A stretch of 64,000 nucleotides of DNA, taken from NCBI GenBank assembly GCA_030762935.1, contig CM060884.1, positions 69,379,696 to 69,443,695 of the forward strand. The letters are read 5' to 3'. This DNA comes from Hymenopus coronatus. Its lineage: Eukaryota > Arthropoda > Insecta > Mantodea > Hymenopodidae. Below the pieces are notes generated by a model, which saw only the letters and a list, made by a program, of their open reading frames with translations, was not told where the DNA came from and did no database searches. This document shows positions 11,495 to 22,639 of the stretch, in pieces; position 1 is the first letter of the stretch; the number at the start of each line of letters is the position of its first letter. Position numbers and translations under genes: made by a program.

Positions 11495-12375
11495 TACAAG
11501 GTGTGTTCAATAAAGACTGAACTTGAAATAAAGGGCAGTTAAATTATATTCATTCCCACTTGCGGCCTCTGTCTACTGCCTGAGACAGCCGGCAGAGGTG
11601 GACTAAAATCCTTAATGTGACTTCTGCTCTCAAACACGCAGCATATTTCGTGTAAATATTTTCGCTCACTCTCCAAAGATCAGCAGCAGGAATTCTTGTG
11701 ATTTTTTGCAAAATGTTTTCTCTAGTTCTTGTAGTGAGTGAGGATTGGAACAACACACTTTGTCTTTTAAAGAACCTGATAAATAAAAATCACTACTTGT
11801 TATATCAGGAGAACGAGGGAGCCACAAATCAACAGTAATTATTCTGTCATCAAACACCTCTCTTATAGCATTTAATGATTCAGCAGCTATATGTGCCATT
11901 GCAGAGCCTTGCTGAACCAACCATACGATTTCTCTCCTTCTGTCAGAATTAACCTCCGATATCGCTCTGCATTTATTGTTTCATCAAACAATATGGGCCC
12001 TTTTATTCATCTAGCACTTATCACACACTACACTCCAATTTTCTGACAATAGTGAGGTGTTTTATCTAGTAGCACAGTTTTTTCTGAAGTCCAGTATCAA
12101 CTGTTTGAGTATTCACATGTCCAGTTAGATGAAACCAAGATTCATCAGTGAAAAGCAAAAGCTGTGGGTCAATGTTGGAGAGTGAGCGAGAATATTTATA
12201 TGAGATATGCTGCCTGTTTGAGAGCAGAAGGTCAATATTTCCAGCATATATTATAAAGTAAGGATTTTAGTATGCCCTGCCGGCGTAAATTCCCTGGTGA
12301 CTGTCGGCATCTTGCGCAGTACAGAGAGACAGCGAGTGGGATCCAATATAATTTAGCCATTCTTTAGTATGTACA
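11495..12375 (-). mobile_element. Degenerate Tc1/mariner-like transposon with duplicated inverted 3' end
   Basis: The left border contains 'ggtgtgttcaataaagactg'. The minus strand encodes a transposase C-terminus: LWLPRSPDITSSDFYLSGSL (the last D/E-containing motif of this family) and a tail YTKYAACLRAEVTLRILVHL. At 12178-12360 the same terminal segment ('gcctgtttgagagcagaagg', 'taaggattttagtatgccct') recurs in plus orientation, so both sides of the element end in copies of one end. A related element is at 25136-26870. All frames are broken. Confidence 0.65.
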
Positions 12376-12419
12376 TCAACTGGCACAGGAGGTGTGTTGC
12401 AGTTACTGAATGCACCTAG

Positions 12420-12980
12420 CAGTCTTCAAAGATAAGATAGGACATATTATCGATCCCTTCCTTTCCACATATCAGATCCCCTCTTTTACCTTTTCTATCC
12501 AGTCTTGCTTGACTTAAGTCTTGTTTTCTTCGACCCTGATAGTATTAGAGTATTCGAGGCCTATGAGATCATTTCTTTTTCTTTCCTGTCCATGCCTTTC
12601 TTTACTTAGGTGATGTAACCGTCATTTATGGAGCCTAATTTTAAATGGTTACAAAAAGTTAAATAAAAACAATGACTGTCTCAATAAACATTTATTCAAG
12701 AGTGATATAGTAAGATCTCCTCTGTCCTTTCTGTACACTTAAAGAAGATATAGATGGAAACCATCTACTGCGCTACCCAACCTTTAGTCAACATGATAAT
12801 ATGACATCAAAATACAGGAATGCAAGGGAGCGAATGGCTTCACTGCCAACTGCTCAACATTAGATACCAACCAATCATATTATTGACCCCACTATTAAAT
12901 TTGAGAACCGTATTACTCAACTTGAAGAAGCGAATATGTACCCTACTATACCTCACTTTCTTAATAAATACTAAATCAAA
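12420..12980 (+). pseudogene. LINE 3' remnants (two pieces)
   Basis: About 12430-12650 reads like a non-LTR 3' untranslated segment ('tctatccagtcttgcttgac', 'gtaaccgtcatttatggagc'). About 12690-12890 is the plus-strand counterpart of the ORF2 end seen on the minus strand at 24419-24880. It shares 'tgtctcaataaacatttatt', 'atggaaaccatctactgcgc' and 'ggcttcactgccaactgctc', ending in the stop after the AQH-like tail. Truncated and inactive. Confidence 0.55.
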
Positions 12981-13102
12981 AGTCTAGAGGTTATAGGCCT
13001 GCTAGTAGTGTACATTGGACAATTCCTTGTTTCTTTGACTTTTGGAAAAAATGTTCATTAAAAACTTTATTTATTTTCAAAATAGTGCTTAGTGCTCATA
13101 AG

Positions 13103-13347
13103 GCTGGGCTGTGGCCGAGTGGTCAGACCACTTACCTCTCACCTAGACGGCCCGGGTTCGATCCCAAGTGACCGCATGTGAGATTTGTGGTGGACAAAGC
13201 AGCATAGGGGCGGGTTTTCTCCGGGTTCTCCGGTTTCCCCCGTCATCTCATTCCACGGGGGCTCCATCTTCATAGATCATCAATATGATCGCCTGCAGTG
13301 CCAGTGCAGTAAAAGCAGGCGTTAAACACTACCCAAAACAAACAAAA
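13103..13347 (+). mobile_element. tRNA-derived SINE, family B, 245 bp with 12-bp TSD
   Basis: The head has the long-variable-arm tRNA (Ser/Leu-type) look, 'gctgtggccgagtggtcaga', with B box 'gggttcgatccc'. The body has 'gatttgtggtggacaaagca' and 'gcgggttttctccgggttct'. Flanking direct repeats are agtgctcataag (13091-13102) and agtgctcttaag (13348-13359). The tail ends in 'aaaacaaacaaaa'. Confidence 0.88.
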
Positions 13348-13359
13348 AGTGCTCTTAAG

Positions 13360-13740
13360 GGATCACTTGCAATTTTTAGAAATCATTGTATATAATGTAT
13401 TGAACACATATAATTATTTAACAATTCTTCATATGTATATTTATGTAATGATGTTGTTATGACTTTTATTATTAACCCTAAATTTAGTTATGTAATTTCA
13501 GTTCATATTTATACTGTTTTGGTATGCTTTGTTATTTTGGCAACCCATTAATTGTATGGGAAGCTGTTATTCTTTAGAATAAAAAATAAGCAAACATGCA
13601 TTTGCCTCGTTTTGCTATGATTGTGTGTTACTGGGCATAAATGAGCATGTGCACAAGCTATTTGTCAGATTACTGACAATAAAAGAGTTGGAAGAGAGAG
13701 TGCGTGCAAGCGTGCACGTGTGTGTCAAATTCTTTTACAA
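13360..13740. other. Non-coding stretch
   Basis: AT-rich sequence without recognisable genes, with a 'gtgcgtgcaagcgtgcacgt' purine/pyrimidine-alternating patch at about 13700. Confidence 0.3.
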
Positions 13741-13744
13741 ACTT

Positions 13745-14275
13745 TGCCAAACATTTATAGACATTTCAATTGTTTAGCCAAGCATATGGGGAAGACTGTA
13801 TGATTTGCACAGAGTGCTATGAGTGGCGTAAGTGTTTTGAAGATGGCAGAATGTTGGTCAGTGAGGATACCACGCTTGGACGACCTTCCACATCTCGATC
13901 ATGTTGACAGTTCATGCTGTAGAAGTCACATAGTAAACAAGGAAAGGAAGTCTACCAGAGAATTTTAGCGTATTTGAGGAATGCTGTACACAGGAAGTGG
14001 TCTGTATTGTGGAAAAACAAAACCTAGATGTTGCACCATGATAATGTGCCAGCTCACACACCGTCCTTGTCTGTAGCTATTTGGCAAACATTAGACTCCT
14101 GTTGTGTCCCATCTCCTTGTACTCCAGACCTAGCACCAGCAGACTTTTTCACCACACATATAGCTGATGAATCTTTAGTTTATTACGGAAATTTTTGAGG
14201 ATAGAATCATTAGTAAAGCCAGCTCAGTCCCCTGATCTTATGACATGAGATTATTTATGGGGCAATTTGAAAAAA
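13745..14275 (+). pseudogene. Remnants of mariner/Tc1-like transposases
   Basis: Broken frames read AYGEDCMICTECYEWRKCFE, EDGRMLVSEDTTLGRPSTS (N-terminal DNA-binding part). After an internal deletion they read LHHDNVPAHTPSLSVAIWQT and PCTPDLAPADFF (catalytic motifs). From about 14190 a second short piece (FEDRIISKA...) resembles another Tc1-like family. Stops are frequent and no terminal repeats were found. Confidence 0.6.
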
Positions 14276-16455
14276 AATCTTACTTGCATGACTTTCTCTA
14301 GTTACTCTACAAACAAACTTCTTACGAAAGATAATTCTTCTTTCAACTCCATGCTAATTTAGATAAACATTAGCAGAATTTTATTACTTAATTCCTTACA
14401 AGTAGAAAGGAACTAAAGGAATGCACTATGCTAAAGTGATAGATGTTTTAAAAGCTGTCGTTATGCGATTGTCATTGCAAATCACTTCTTTGCTTGACCA
14501 GGAGTAGAACAAAAGAAAAATGGACACTTCCATCTGAGAAAAGTATAAGTACTTCTCAATTGAAACTAATAACAAGGAATACCTCGAAAATGGTAAACTC
14601 CATAAAAAAAAAAGTATGACAGAATTTGTGTATTTTAATAAGATCTACATTTTTTGTAGAGCAAATTTTTGTCTATCTCTTACGGTTTATTAGTTATGCC
14701 AAATTAAGCAAAATTCATCCAGAATAAACAGGTCTTCAGAAGGTATTCCCAAAAAATTCAAGATATACCTTTTATTTCTGATAGAAATGACTTTAATGTG
14801 GTATTTTAATCAAAATCGTTAGCCATTTTTAAGAAAAACAAAATTTTTCGGAAATTTTTCCATGTAAAGGGCAGTTAGGGGTGGGGGATTTTCTTGAAAA
14901 TCTTTGTGTTGCATCCTTGGAAGATACCAAATTTAAATATCAAGTTTGGTATTTTGCGGTCTTTTCATTTTACAGTTATGCTGTCCACAGACACATACAC
15001 ACATGGACCTGTTTCTGAAAATACTTTTTTTGGATTCAGGGGGCCCTAAAATACGAGGTACGTCCAGAAAGTAAGTTCCGTTTCAATTTATCTCCGCTGC
15101 AGCGCTGCGATCGTAGTTCATCACATGCGCGGTAGACGCTCTGTATCAAGGAGAAGAAACGTGCGCCATTTTGAGATCGCTGTCAGCCACATACGCTTTG
15201 TTGAGCTTGTTTAAAGTTTCGGTGTTGATTGAAAATCCCGCCGCTTGTGAAATCAGATCTGTGATTCGTTTTCTGAATGCTAGGAAAGTGAAACCAATTG
15301 AAATTTATCGGCAAATTTGCGAAGTTTACGGACAAAATGCGATTGGTGATTCAATGGTGAGAAGATGGGTCCGACAGTTCAATGAAGGACGTAGTGAGGT
15401 GCACGCTGAAGAACGAAGTGGGCGTCCATCTTTGGTTACAGAAGATCTGCTTCACGCGATTGATGACAAGATCCAGGAAAACCGCAAGTTTACAATTAGT
15501 GCTCTCGCTATGAAATTTCCCCAAAGCTCACGATCACTAATTCATGAAATTGTTACCGAAAAACTGAAATTTCGTAAACTTAACTCGCGTTGGGTATCAA
15601 AGATTCTTACTGAGCAACACAAAACAAAACGGATGGGTAGTGCACTTCAGTTTTTAACCCATTATGATGAAGACGGCGAAGAATTTCTGACAAAGATAGT
15701 CACAGGAGATGAGACTTGGGTTTCTTATGACACACCTGAAAGTAAGCGGCAATCAATGGAATGGAGGCACACTTCATCCCCAGCAAAGGTTAAGCCGAAA
15801 CAAATCTTGACACCCTCGAGAAATGATGTGCACAGTGTTCTGGGACTGGAAAAGCATCTTACTCATTGATTTCTTACCGCACGGTCAAACAATCAAAGCA
15901 GATGTTTATTGCCAGACACTTAGGAAATTGCGCCGCACAATACAGAATAAGCGCCGAGGATTGCTGTCAAAAGGTGTTTTTCTTCACAACGCACGACCAC
16001 ATACTGCAAATGTGACAAAAAACCACCTACAGGGATTTGGCTGGGACGTGTTTGATCATCCTCCGTACAGCACTGACCTCGCTCCTCTAGCGACTTTCAT
16101 CTGTTCTTACATCTCAAGTCTTTCCTTGGCGGTCAACACTTCAACAACGACAAAGAGCTGAAAGAAAATGTTTCCAATTTTTTTGAAGACACAGGCGGCA
16201 AACTTCTATGAATAAGGTATACAAAAACTTGTGTCCCACTATGACAAATGCCTGCAAAATTTCGGCAGTTATGTGGAAAAGTAGTTTAAGAGTTGTAGAA
16301 TTTTGTGTAATAAATAATTATTCTGTATCTGTACACAATTTAATTTTATTACCAAACGGAACTTACTTTCTGGACGTACCTCGTATGTATTTCCGATGAA
16401 ATCTTGACATCAAATTTTGGGTGGAATACAATATCTCTATCCCTATGTACATAGT
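14275..16455 (-). repeat. R900 repeat split by a mariner
   Basis: The non-hairpin end begins at 'ttgcatgactttctctagtt' (about 14284). The body continues to 'ttggattcagggggccctaa' at 15050 and resumes at 16384 with 'tatttccgatgaaatcttga', finishing at the hairpin 'tatgtacatagtacatatgg' and 'ctagagaaagtaac'. It is nearly full length once the mariner is removed. Confidence 0.75.
15054..16383 (+). mobile_element. mariner transposon, 1330 bp, inactive
   Basis: The terminal repeats match the 5171-5910 copy and are flanked by TA. The transposase is spread over two frames (about 15204-15869 and 15823-16161). In order it shows an N-terminal helix-turn-helix region, TGDETWV (first catalytic Asp), then after a frameshift VFLHNARPHTA and YSTDLAP. 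In the second motif the usual HDN triad reads HN, so the second catalytic Asp codon is lost, and the third motif lacks the usual serine-aspartate after LAP. It cannot be active. Confidence 0.92.
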
Positions 16456-16779
16456 ACATATGGGGCTAGAGAAAGTAACAAAGTATAGAAAACTGATCCC
16501 AAATAAATTAGTACAATTAAAACAAAATATGACAGAAATTAATGCTATTTCGGAAGCTGAGCTAATGGTATGAATGAAAATTTCTTAAGATGCCTTAGAT
16601 GTATAGATGCAGATGGATGGCATTTCCAGCATCTTCTGTGTAAGTTTTGTGTTTATTCTGTTAATTGTTAATATATTTGAGATTTTATTTGATGTCCATG
16701 TATGTGTGACTGGGTGACAGGTCATGTGACTGCCAGCCAAGTGTGCAGTATGTGTCCAGGAGATGGACTGTGTACCTGA

Positions 16780-17030
16780 TGGTCAAGTTTTATAGCATAC
16801 TTGCTGAACATAAGTTTAGGCATGTGCTATTTTCAATTAACAATAATAAACAATTAGTTATTATTCACTGGTATTCCCACTAGTATATTGTTTATAAGCA
16901 ACTTTAGACATGACAGAAAGGTTCATAATCAGCTTTGTTGTTTACTAGAAACTCTGGCAGCATTGCAACAGCATTACATGAAGCCACCTGAACTGTCAAT
17001 TGCAAGGATTCAGTGGCAGGGTTATAGTTG
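16780..17030 (-). mobile_element. One end of DNA transposon family T
   Basis: On the minus strand this region matches the left end of the element at 36188-37065: 'cactgaatccttgcaattga', 'gacagttcaggtggcttcat', 'ttgcaatgctgccagagttt'. The other end was not found, so it is a truncated copy. Confidence 0.5.
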
Positions 17031-17039
17031 ATTCTATCT

Positions 17040-18257
17040 TTTCAAGTTGTGTTCCTGGATTTTACATTACATATTCAATTTCCCTGAGCAAAGCTTTTAA
17101 GGTCTGAAGAATAAAGATAAATGCTGAAAACTGATTTGGGAATATGATGAACAAAATCTGACAGTAAACAAACAATGCATGCAATTGGAGAGTATGAGAA
17201 ACAGTTTAGAACAAATATATGACACAGGTGAGGCTTCAAAAGAGAATAGATTTCAGAAAGAACCTGGGTAAATTTGCAGCATTGCACATTAAAGTACATT
17301 CTTTGATGCTTTTTACTGCGAGTGGAAAAGTTTGCCAATATCCCTTGCAAATGCACTTCCCAGCTATTGCTGTGTCCTTCTCAACCACATATGGCTTGAC
17401 AAATATTGCCATACTTACATTTTGAGGGTCCTAAGCCATAAAGCATAGTCCAATGTGGAGCCCTAAGCTGCAAAGCGTAGCTGAGGGATATTTTTAGTAG
17501 TAAAGAAGTGATGACAGCTAGCAACATTCTGCATGTCTAAACTTCAATGATCCTGGCAGTTTTCACTATGCTTTTACACACTTTCTTCAGAACGATAGGC
17601 ATTGAAGAAATGCCATTAGTTTAAAAAAATAACTTTCTTTGCTTTCTCCATAAGATGATGTAACGCTTACATACTCTTTCTCTAACCTCCTAAGAAACAT
17701 AGGCACTGAGGTCTTATATTTCATACCAACTTAATTAACAAATTCTTTCTTCAGACAGAAATTTAAGGCCTCTCATTTTCTATTGTATTTTGTTTAAGAA
17801 AAAGAATTAATGTTTTCTGTATAGCTGCTGCCTTTCCCTCCTCACCCATCCTCTTAAGCTTGAAGCACTTTATGGATTGTCAGAATGATACTATAATTAT
17901 AAACTATAAGGAAACTGACATGCACAGTTAGCAATGCATGATTATGTACAAACACCTAAACTGACAGTCCACCAACCCAGAGCATTACCAAGAGGTACGA
18001 TAAACTGCATCATTCAATTCATGCAGTTAGGATGCATGTCACATTCTTGCTAGAGGTACAAGTAGCATATAAACCCAAACTGAATATTTTATGAAAGTGA
18101 ATAAACTTAGTAAAACTGCAATGAAAGCGTAGGTTTGGTGTGTCACAATAATCCATGTTTTCCAGGCAAGTATATACAATGCTGCTTGTACTTCTTGCAA
18201 ACAGGGTTGCAAAGCAGCACACCTTAAATTTTCACATTAACGACAATAGTAACTTAC
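17040..18257. other. Intron 1 of the HERPUD2-like gene (part), no exon seen
   Basis: Low-complexity-poor, AT-rich sequence downstream of the HERPUD2-like exon on the minus strand. I searched for the continuation of the ubiquitin-like domain and did not find it here, so the next exon probably lies beyond the left edge or in a region I could not read. Confidence 0.4.
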
Positions 18258-18398
18258 CGGTTTACTAGGATAAACTTCTGCAAGGTAGCCTTTAAGCTTT
18301 CTTATTGTCCAATTTAATTCACAATGAATTGTTTGATCTTCAACTTGTTGGTTAGGTGCTTTTACTATAAGAGTTACTGGCATATTTAACACATCCAT
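18258..18398 (-). CDS. HERPUD2: HERPUD2-like ER ubiquitin-like protein, first coding exon
   Basis: The 47 codons begin with ATG at 18398 and end at a consensus donor (CCG|GTAAGT; first intron base 18257) in phase 0. The peptide contains MPVTLIVKAPNQ, QTIHCELNWTIRKLKGYL and EVYPSKP. This is the N-terminal half of the ubiquitin-like domain of HERP proteins, closer to HERPUD2 than HERPUD1. HERP family proteins are ER-membrane proteins that work with HRD1-type ubiquitin ligases in ER-associated degradation. The rest (remaining ubiquitin-like fold, membrane segments) is not in the window. The gene is head to head with NUDT19. Identity as HERP family is strong; the paralogue choice is inference. 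Confidence 0.85.
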
Positions 18399-18407
18399 AA
18401 TGTTTCA

Positions 18408-18424
18408 CCAATGTGATTCCCACG
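18408..18424. promoter_or_regulatory. ERSE-like CCAAT/CCACG pair
   Basis: CCAAT and CCACG occur in the ER-stress-element order, but separated by 7 bases where the canonical element has 9. It lies 10 bp upstream of the HERPUD2-like ATG, probably in the 5' UTR, which weakens the case. Confidence 0.25.
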
Positions 18425-18799
18425 ACAATCTGTTAAAAGCAACTGTTGATACCTAAAATCTCACCTCAGCATAATTGTTTTAGAACACCTGTATATCCAA
18501 TCTATTTAAATAATCACTTCTAATGATTGCTTATACTCTGGAGCAAGGAATTCTAGCTCTAATAAGTACGACTTTTTTTACAAGCATAGCTCCACATGAT
18601 ACATATTTTGCAAACTATAATCCACATTAATAAATTGACATATAAGCTAAACTAGCAATAATTCTGACTGTCTAAATTGTTCAATGTTTACCTTCAATCG
18701 ATGCAAATATATAAATTTAGCTAGCCATAAGAGAGATACAGACCTAGGTGAGATATTTGGCGCTTCCCTATTGGTTGCTAATATTGTACATCTTCTTCT

Positions 18800-18810
18800 A
18801 TTGGACAACG
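18800..18810. promoter_or_regulatory. ERSE-II-like site
   Basis: The sequence attggacaacg differs at one base from the ER stress response element II consensus ATTGG-N-CCACG, which was defined in the mammalian HERP promoter. It lies about midway between the HERPUD2-like and NUDT19 start codons. Confidence 0.4.
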
Positions 18811-19191
18811 TAATGTAACAGCTGACAAGCTGAGTTGTAGATAATTTGCTGGGTTTGGCTTTACACGAAGTTGAAAATACGTCGTGCTCTCACTTACAGA
18901 TAATAGATGTCTCACTGCTGCTAGAGAGAGCGAGAAACCAAAAACAATACGTAATAGTTGATAAGCTTACAAGGGTACAAACTACAAATGTTTATGGTAA
19001 TGGTAATAAGTGTTATCTGAAAACGTGATGCAAGCAGTTAAGAATTGAGTCGTGAATTATAGCTAGTATGATTTCTTAAGTACGATCAACTTTTTTTTTT
19101 TTTTTAAAGTATTACAGCGCATAAGTTGATACAGTATTAATACATTTCAAATTCAATTATAATTTCAAATTGAAATTAAGATCAAATATTG

Positions 19192-19920
19192 ATGATGGCC
19201 AAAAACTGGAGAGAGGCTGCCACTGTCATAATTGCCAGTAAATCTGTATTCCTCAAAGAACCTTCATTGGGAAAAATCAAAACATTGACAGATATTAACG
19301 CTTCAAGAAGCAAAAGTATTAAAGAAAAGGACATAAAGGAACTGTCAACAGGGTTTAAAATTCTCACATTGAAAAGAAGTGCAAAAAGTTCATTTATGCC
19401 AAGCACATATGTATTTCCCGGTGGAGCCGTAAGTGCCGCGGATTCTAGATCTGATTGGATGCAAATATTTGATCACAATGGAGTTCTGAAAGAAATTGAG
19501 GAGTTTTGTAGGAGTGAGCAAGAATATAGAGATCACTTGATATTCCAAAATAATTCCTCTGAAGAAATTCCGAAAATACTGTCACTACGCATTACTGGAA
19601 TACGCGAGACATTTGAGGAATGTGGTGTCCTCTTATGCAAACACAAAACGGCCCATTCATCAAATCCTTCAAAGTGGGCATCTTACTTATCGGGGCACAA
19701 TTTAAATGAATGGCAAGAAAAAGTGCAGGCCGATCCTTCGGCATTCCATGCTCTTTGTAGACATTTTAATTGTTATCCTGACGTATGGTCCATGAACTAC
19801 TGGAGCAATTGGTTAACACCAAGTAGTATGACCAAACGATTTAACACAGCATTTTTCTTGGCACTTGTTGACCACATGCCCCCTGTCAGCATAGATAATG
19901 GAGAAGTTAATGATGTTAAG
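19192..19920 (+). CDS. NUDT19: NUDT19 exon 1 (Nudix CoA diphosphatase)
   Basis: NUDT19 family enzymes hydrolyse the diphosphate of coenzyme A and acyl-CoAs, in peroxisomes or mitochondria depending on the animal. The exon encodes 243 residues and ends in phase 0 at AAG|GTAATA. It starts NWREAATVIIASKS and continues with TGFKILTLKRS, SSFMPSTYVFPGG (residues 67-78) and the Nudix helix IRETFEECGVLL (residues 137-148). Arg138, Glu139, Glu142 and Glu143 are the expected metal-site residues. The long insert between FPGG and the helix, about 58 residues, is typical of NUDT19. The start is ATG at 19192 or the next codon; an upstream TTG is not needed. The three exons give 362 aa, close to human (375). 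Confidence 0.93.
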
Positions 19921-21560
19921 GTAATAATGAATGCTCCATTTTGCATTTTATACATATGGTCTAATTCTTCGAGAACATATACAAATTAGCAATAATTACA
20001 CTAATTGGGCTCCTTAAATTATCATTATTAATTATGCTAACCACCATCTGAAAGATAAATAATAGCTCCCATAACTAAACAATACATACTTTGTTGGATA
20101 AGCTTCTCTGCATACATAAATTTTGGATTTTCTTCCCCAATTTACATGCATGATTAAAACTAAATAATAAGAAAAGTACCACAAAATTTTCTTCCAGAAA
20201 ACAAACCCTTAACTAACCATCAAGGGATTAGAGTGTTCAGATTCAAATGCCAACCTGGTAAGGCAGTTGGCAGTTTTTCTAAGTTTTCAGATACCTGTAG
20301 CACTTAATTGCACATTCATTTCATTTATTCATGTGAGCCAAGTTAGAATACTTTTTGCATAGAAACATAGGAAGAACCAATAATAGGTTGCTAAATTTAT
20401 ATGCATTTGCTTAGGAAGTGTATGTATTACTGAGAAACCAAACACAGCATGAAGTATGCACATCAGCAATGTTTACTGCAGTCTTATAAGAGGGAGACTT
20501 ACCATCAGTGGCAAAGCTAGTTATAATTGACTGGGGAGTCTCAGGTTTATTTTAGATTTTCTTGTGGATTCACTCCATATGATGAAAAAAAAAAAACATC
20601 ACAAATGCTGCTAAAACATTTTTTGATAATGGTTGGTCTGGGATGCATTATATTTTCAGAGTGAACAATGAATCCCTTCAGAATATGGACATGATATGAT
20701 TGTCAAATAACCCATTTTACAACAGATACATTAGGTAACTCCATTAAGTAATACAAACCTTGACATCTGAATGTATGGTCATTCAATCTAAAGCACAATA
20801 GGAGGGGCTTACTTATCAAACCAAGGATTACAGGATTAAATCCACCCAAAATGTGTGCTCTGCATTCAAGAGAAACTGTGGCAAAGGATGGGGAGGATTC
20901 AACTAAAACAATTGGTGTGATGGCATGGTTGAATACTGACTAGTTTTAATTGAATGCAGATACACACATTTTACCATTTTATTATCTAAAATAATTCACT
21001 CAGCATACACAGCATTATTAGATTATAAGACCAGATAATACTGCAGCTATCATGTAGGTGAATGGCCACGCAGTGTAAGGCCTGGTGTATGAGAATTGAC
21101 CATACTAGTTCACACTCCAAGGACATTTTTTTATTTACACATCTCCATTATTGCGTATCTTTGAACGGGTTAAAGAATGGACAAACTTACAATATGTACT
21201 CTTATGATGGCCTTGATACAGTTTACAAACAAACAACATGTTTGTTATGGTTAGTCCTTACATGATTCCACCAGTTGAATTCACAGCATAATAGAAAGTG
21301 AAAACTAACATGCCCCATAATCCACAGTTACACACTGGAAGCCAGAGACTAGCCTCCAAGATGGCCTACAAGCATTACAATAACATGGCTTGGAAGGGAG
21401 CAGTTCTAGTCAATGTCTAGTAAGCCCTCCCTCACCAGCATGTCTAGCATTAAACAACAATTTTAATGAAAGGGTGTTTTGGAACAGTGATACATATGAA
21501 TAGAATATTTTTGAGTTGGGTTTGTAACAGTTAAGTAACATTGATGTGTCTTCTTAGCTT
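19921..21560. other. NUDT19 intron 1, unique part
   Basis: AT-rich intron sequence. No element or gene recognised apart from scattered short open frames. Confidence 0.4.
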
Positions 21561-21585
21561 CCAGAGAAGGCCAAGTTATTTTGCT

Positions 21586-21716
21586 CACCTGTTTATTAAA
21601 AACATGGTTTCTTGATATATTTAAGAGATCTAACCTGCCTGGATTTAATTGTAATTTTATGAAGATTAATAAAATGATCATAGCTCTATAATGTGTACAC
21701 ATCGCCCGTCACTCTC
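21586..21716 (+). pseudogene. Nuclear mitochondrial rRNA mosaic (NUMT)
   Basis: About 21586-21645 resembles the core of arthropod mitochondrial 16S rRNA ('acctgtttattaaaaacatg', 'agagatctaacctgcc'). About 21688-21716 is the near-universal 3' end of small-subunit mitochondrial rRNA ('gtgtacacatcgcccgtcac'). In arthropod mitochondria the small rRNA precedes the large one on the sense strand, so the order here implies rearranged or separately inserted pieces. It is non-functional. Confidence 0.6.
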
Positions 21717-21718
21717 GT

Positions 21719-21788
21719 GGGATTGCCAATGTTTCCTCATCTCGCCGTGAGCTTCTGGGCACAAGATGGCTTAAACATCGGCAATCCC
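21719..21788. repeat. Short inverted repeat beside the NUMT
   Basis: gggattgccaatgttt (21719-21734) and aaacatcggcaatccc (21773-21788) are inverted with one mismatch around a 38-base loop. The segment is GC-richer than its surroundings and directly abuts the mitochondrial-like piece. Origin not recognised. Confidence 0.5.
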
Positions 21789-21909
21789 ATGCTATCTTGC
21801 ACAGCCTTCTCCGGAAGCTAAGATCTTGTCAAGGCAGACAATTTATATCAAACATTTTTGTGGCATTAACATTTCTAGGATATGCTTTATCATTGCGCTG
21901 AATTTTTAG

Positions 21910-22605
21910 ATTCTCTAGTACATAGTAGTTGGAGAAGGTATGCATTCCAACCAAAAATTTGATACACGAGTATTCACTGGTAATACATGTTTTGAAGACC
22001 CTCTAAATCCATAGAAAGGCTTTTTAGATAAAGGTGTCTATGATGATAAAAATTGCATGGCCTTCCAAGTAGGCTCCTAGAGCCCTTTGTACCTTATAAG
22101 CTGGACTTCAAACAAATCTATAAATCAGACCACCTCTGTGGTGTGTCTGTGAGCAGCATAAAACAAAAACGAATAGTTGATTAAGTACCAACTTGGCATT
22201 TAAGTTCAGTATCTTCCGAGGATGCGACACAAAGATTTTCAAAGAAAATATGCCCACCCCAGGAAACCCTTTACATGGAAGATTTTTTAAAAAGTTTTTA
22301 TTTTCTCAACAATGATTAATGATTTTGGTTAAAATTGAAGAAATTGAAAAATAAAATGCATATCTTGAAAACATAACAATTTGTCAAACTACCATTTCTG
22401 AGATATTCCGTACCAGCTCTTATAAACTTGACTATCACTTTAGCCTAATGTATTCCCTTGAACCTATAATTGTATAATAAAACCATATCTGCTAATGTTT
22501 TATTTGATTAGCAGGAAGTAGATAGAAAGCTTTTGTAAGAATAGCCTTAGTAGAACAGGTAAAGAAACGTCATTTGAAAATACACACATTAGATTTTTGT
22601 GTCTC
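21910..22605 (+). repeat. R900 repeat, internally deleted copy
   Basis: Runs from a decayed hairpin end ('ctctagtacatagtagttgg') through 'tcagtatcttccgaggatgc' to 'gaaacgtcatttgaaaatac'. About 200 bp of the core ('taagagatagacaaaaac' region) is missing. Confidence 0.6.
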
Positions 22606-22639
22606 AACGCCATTTTTTGTATCTTACACTGACAAATAC

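Larger units (their letters stand above)
18399..19191. promoter_or_regulatory. Divergent upstream region of HERPUD2-like and NUDT19
   Basis: About 790 bp separate the two opposed start codons, so promoters must lie here unless first exons are non-coding and further out. It contains two inverted CCAAT boxes ('ctattggttg' near 18769 and 'ctattggac' near 18799) about 30 bp apart and no obvious repeat element. Transcription start sites cannot be placed from sequence alone. Confidence 0.55.
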
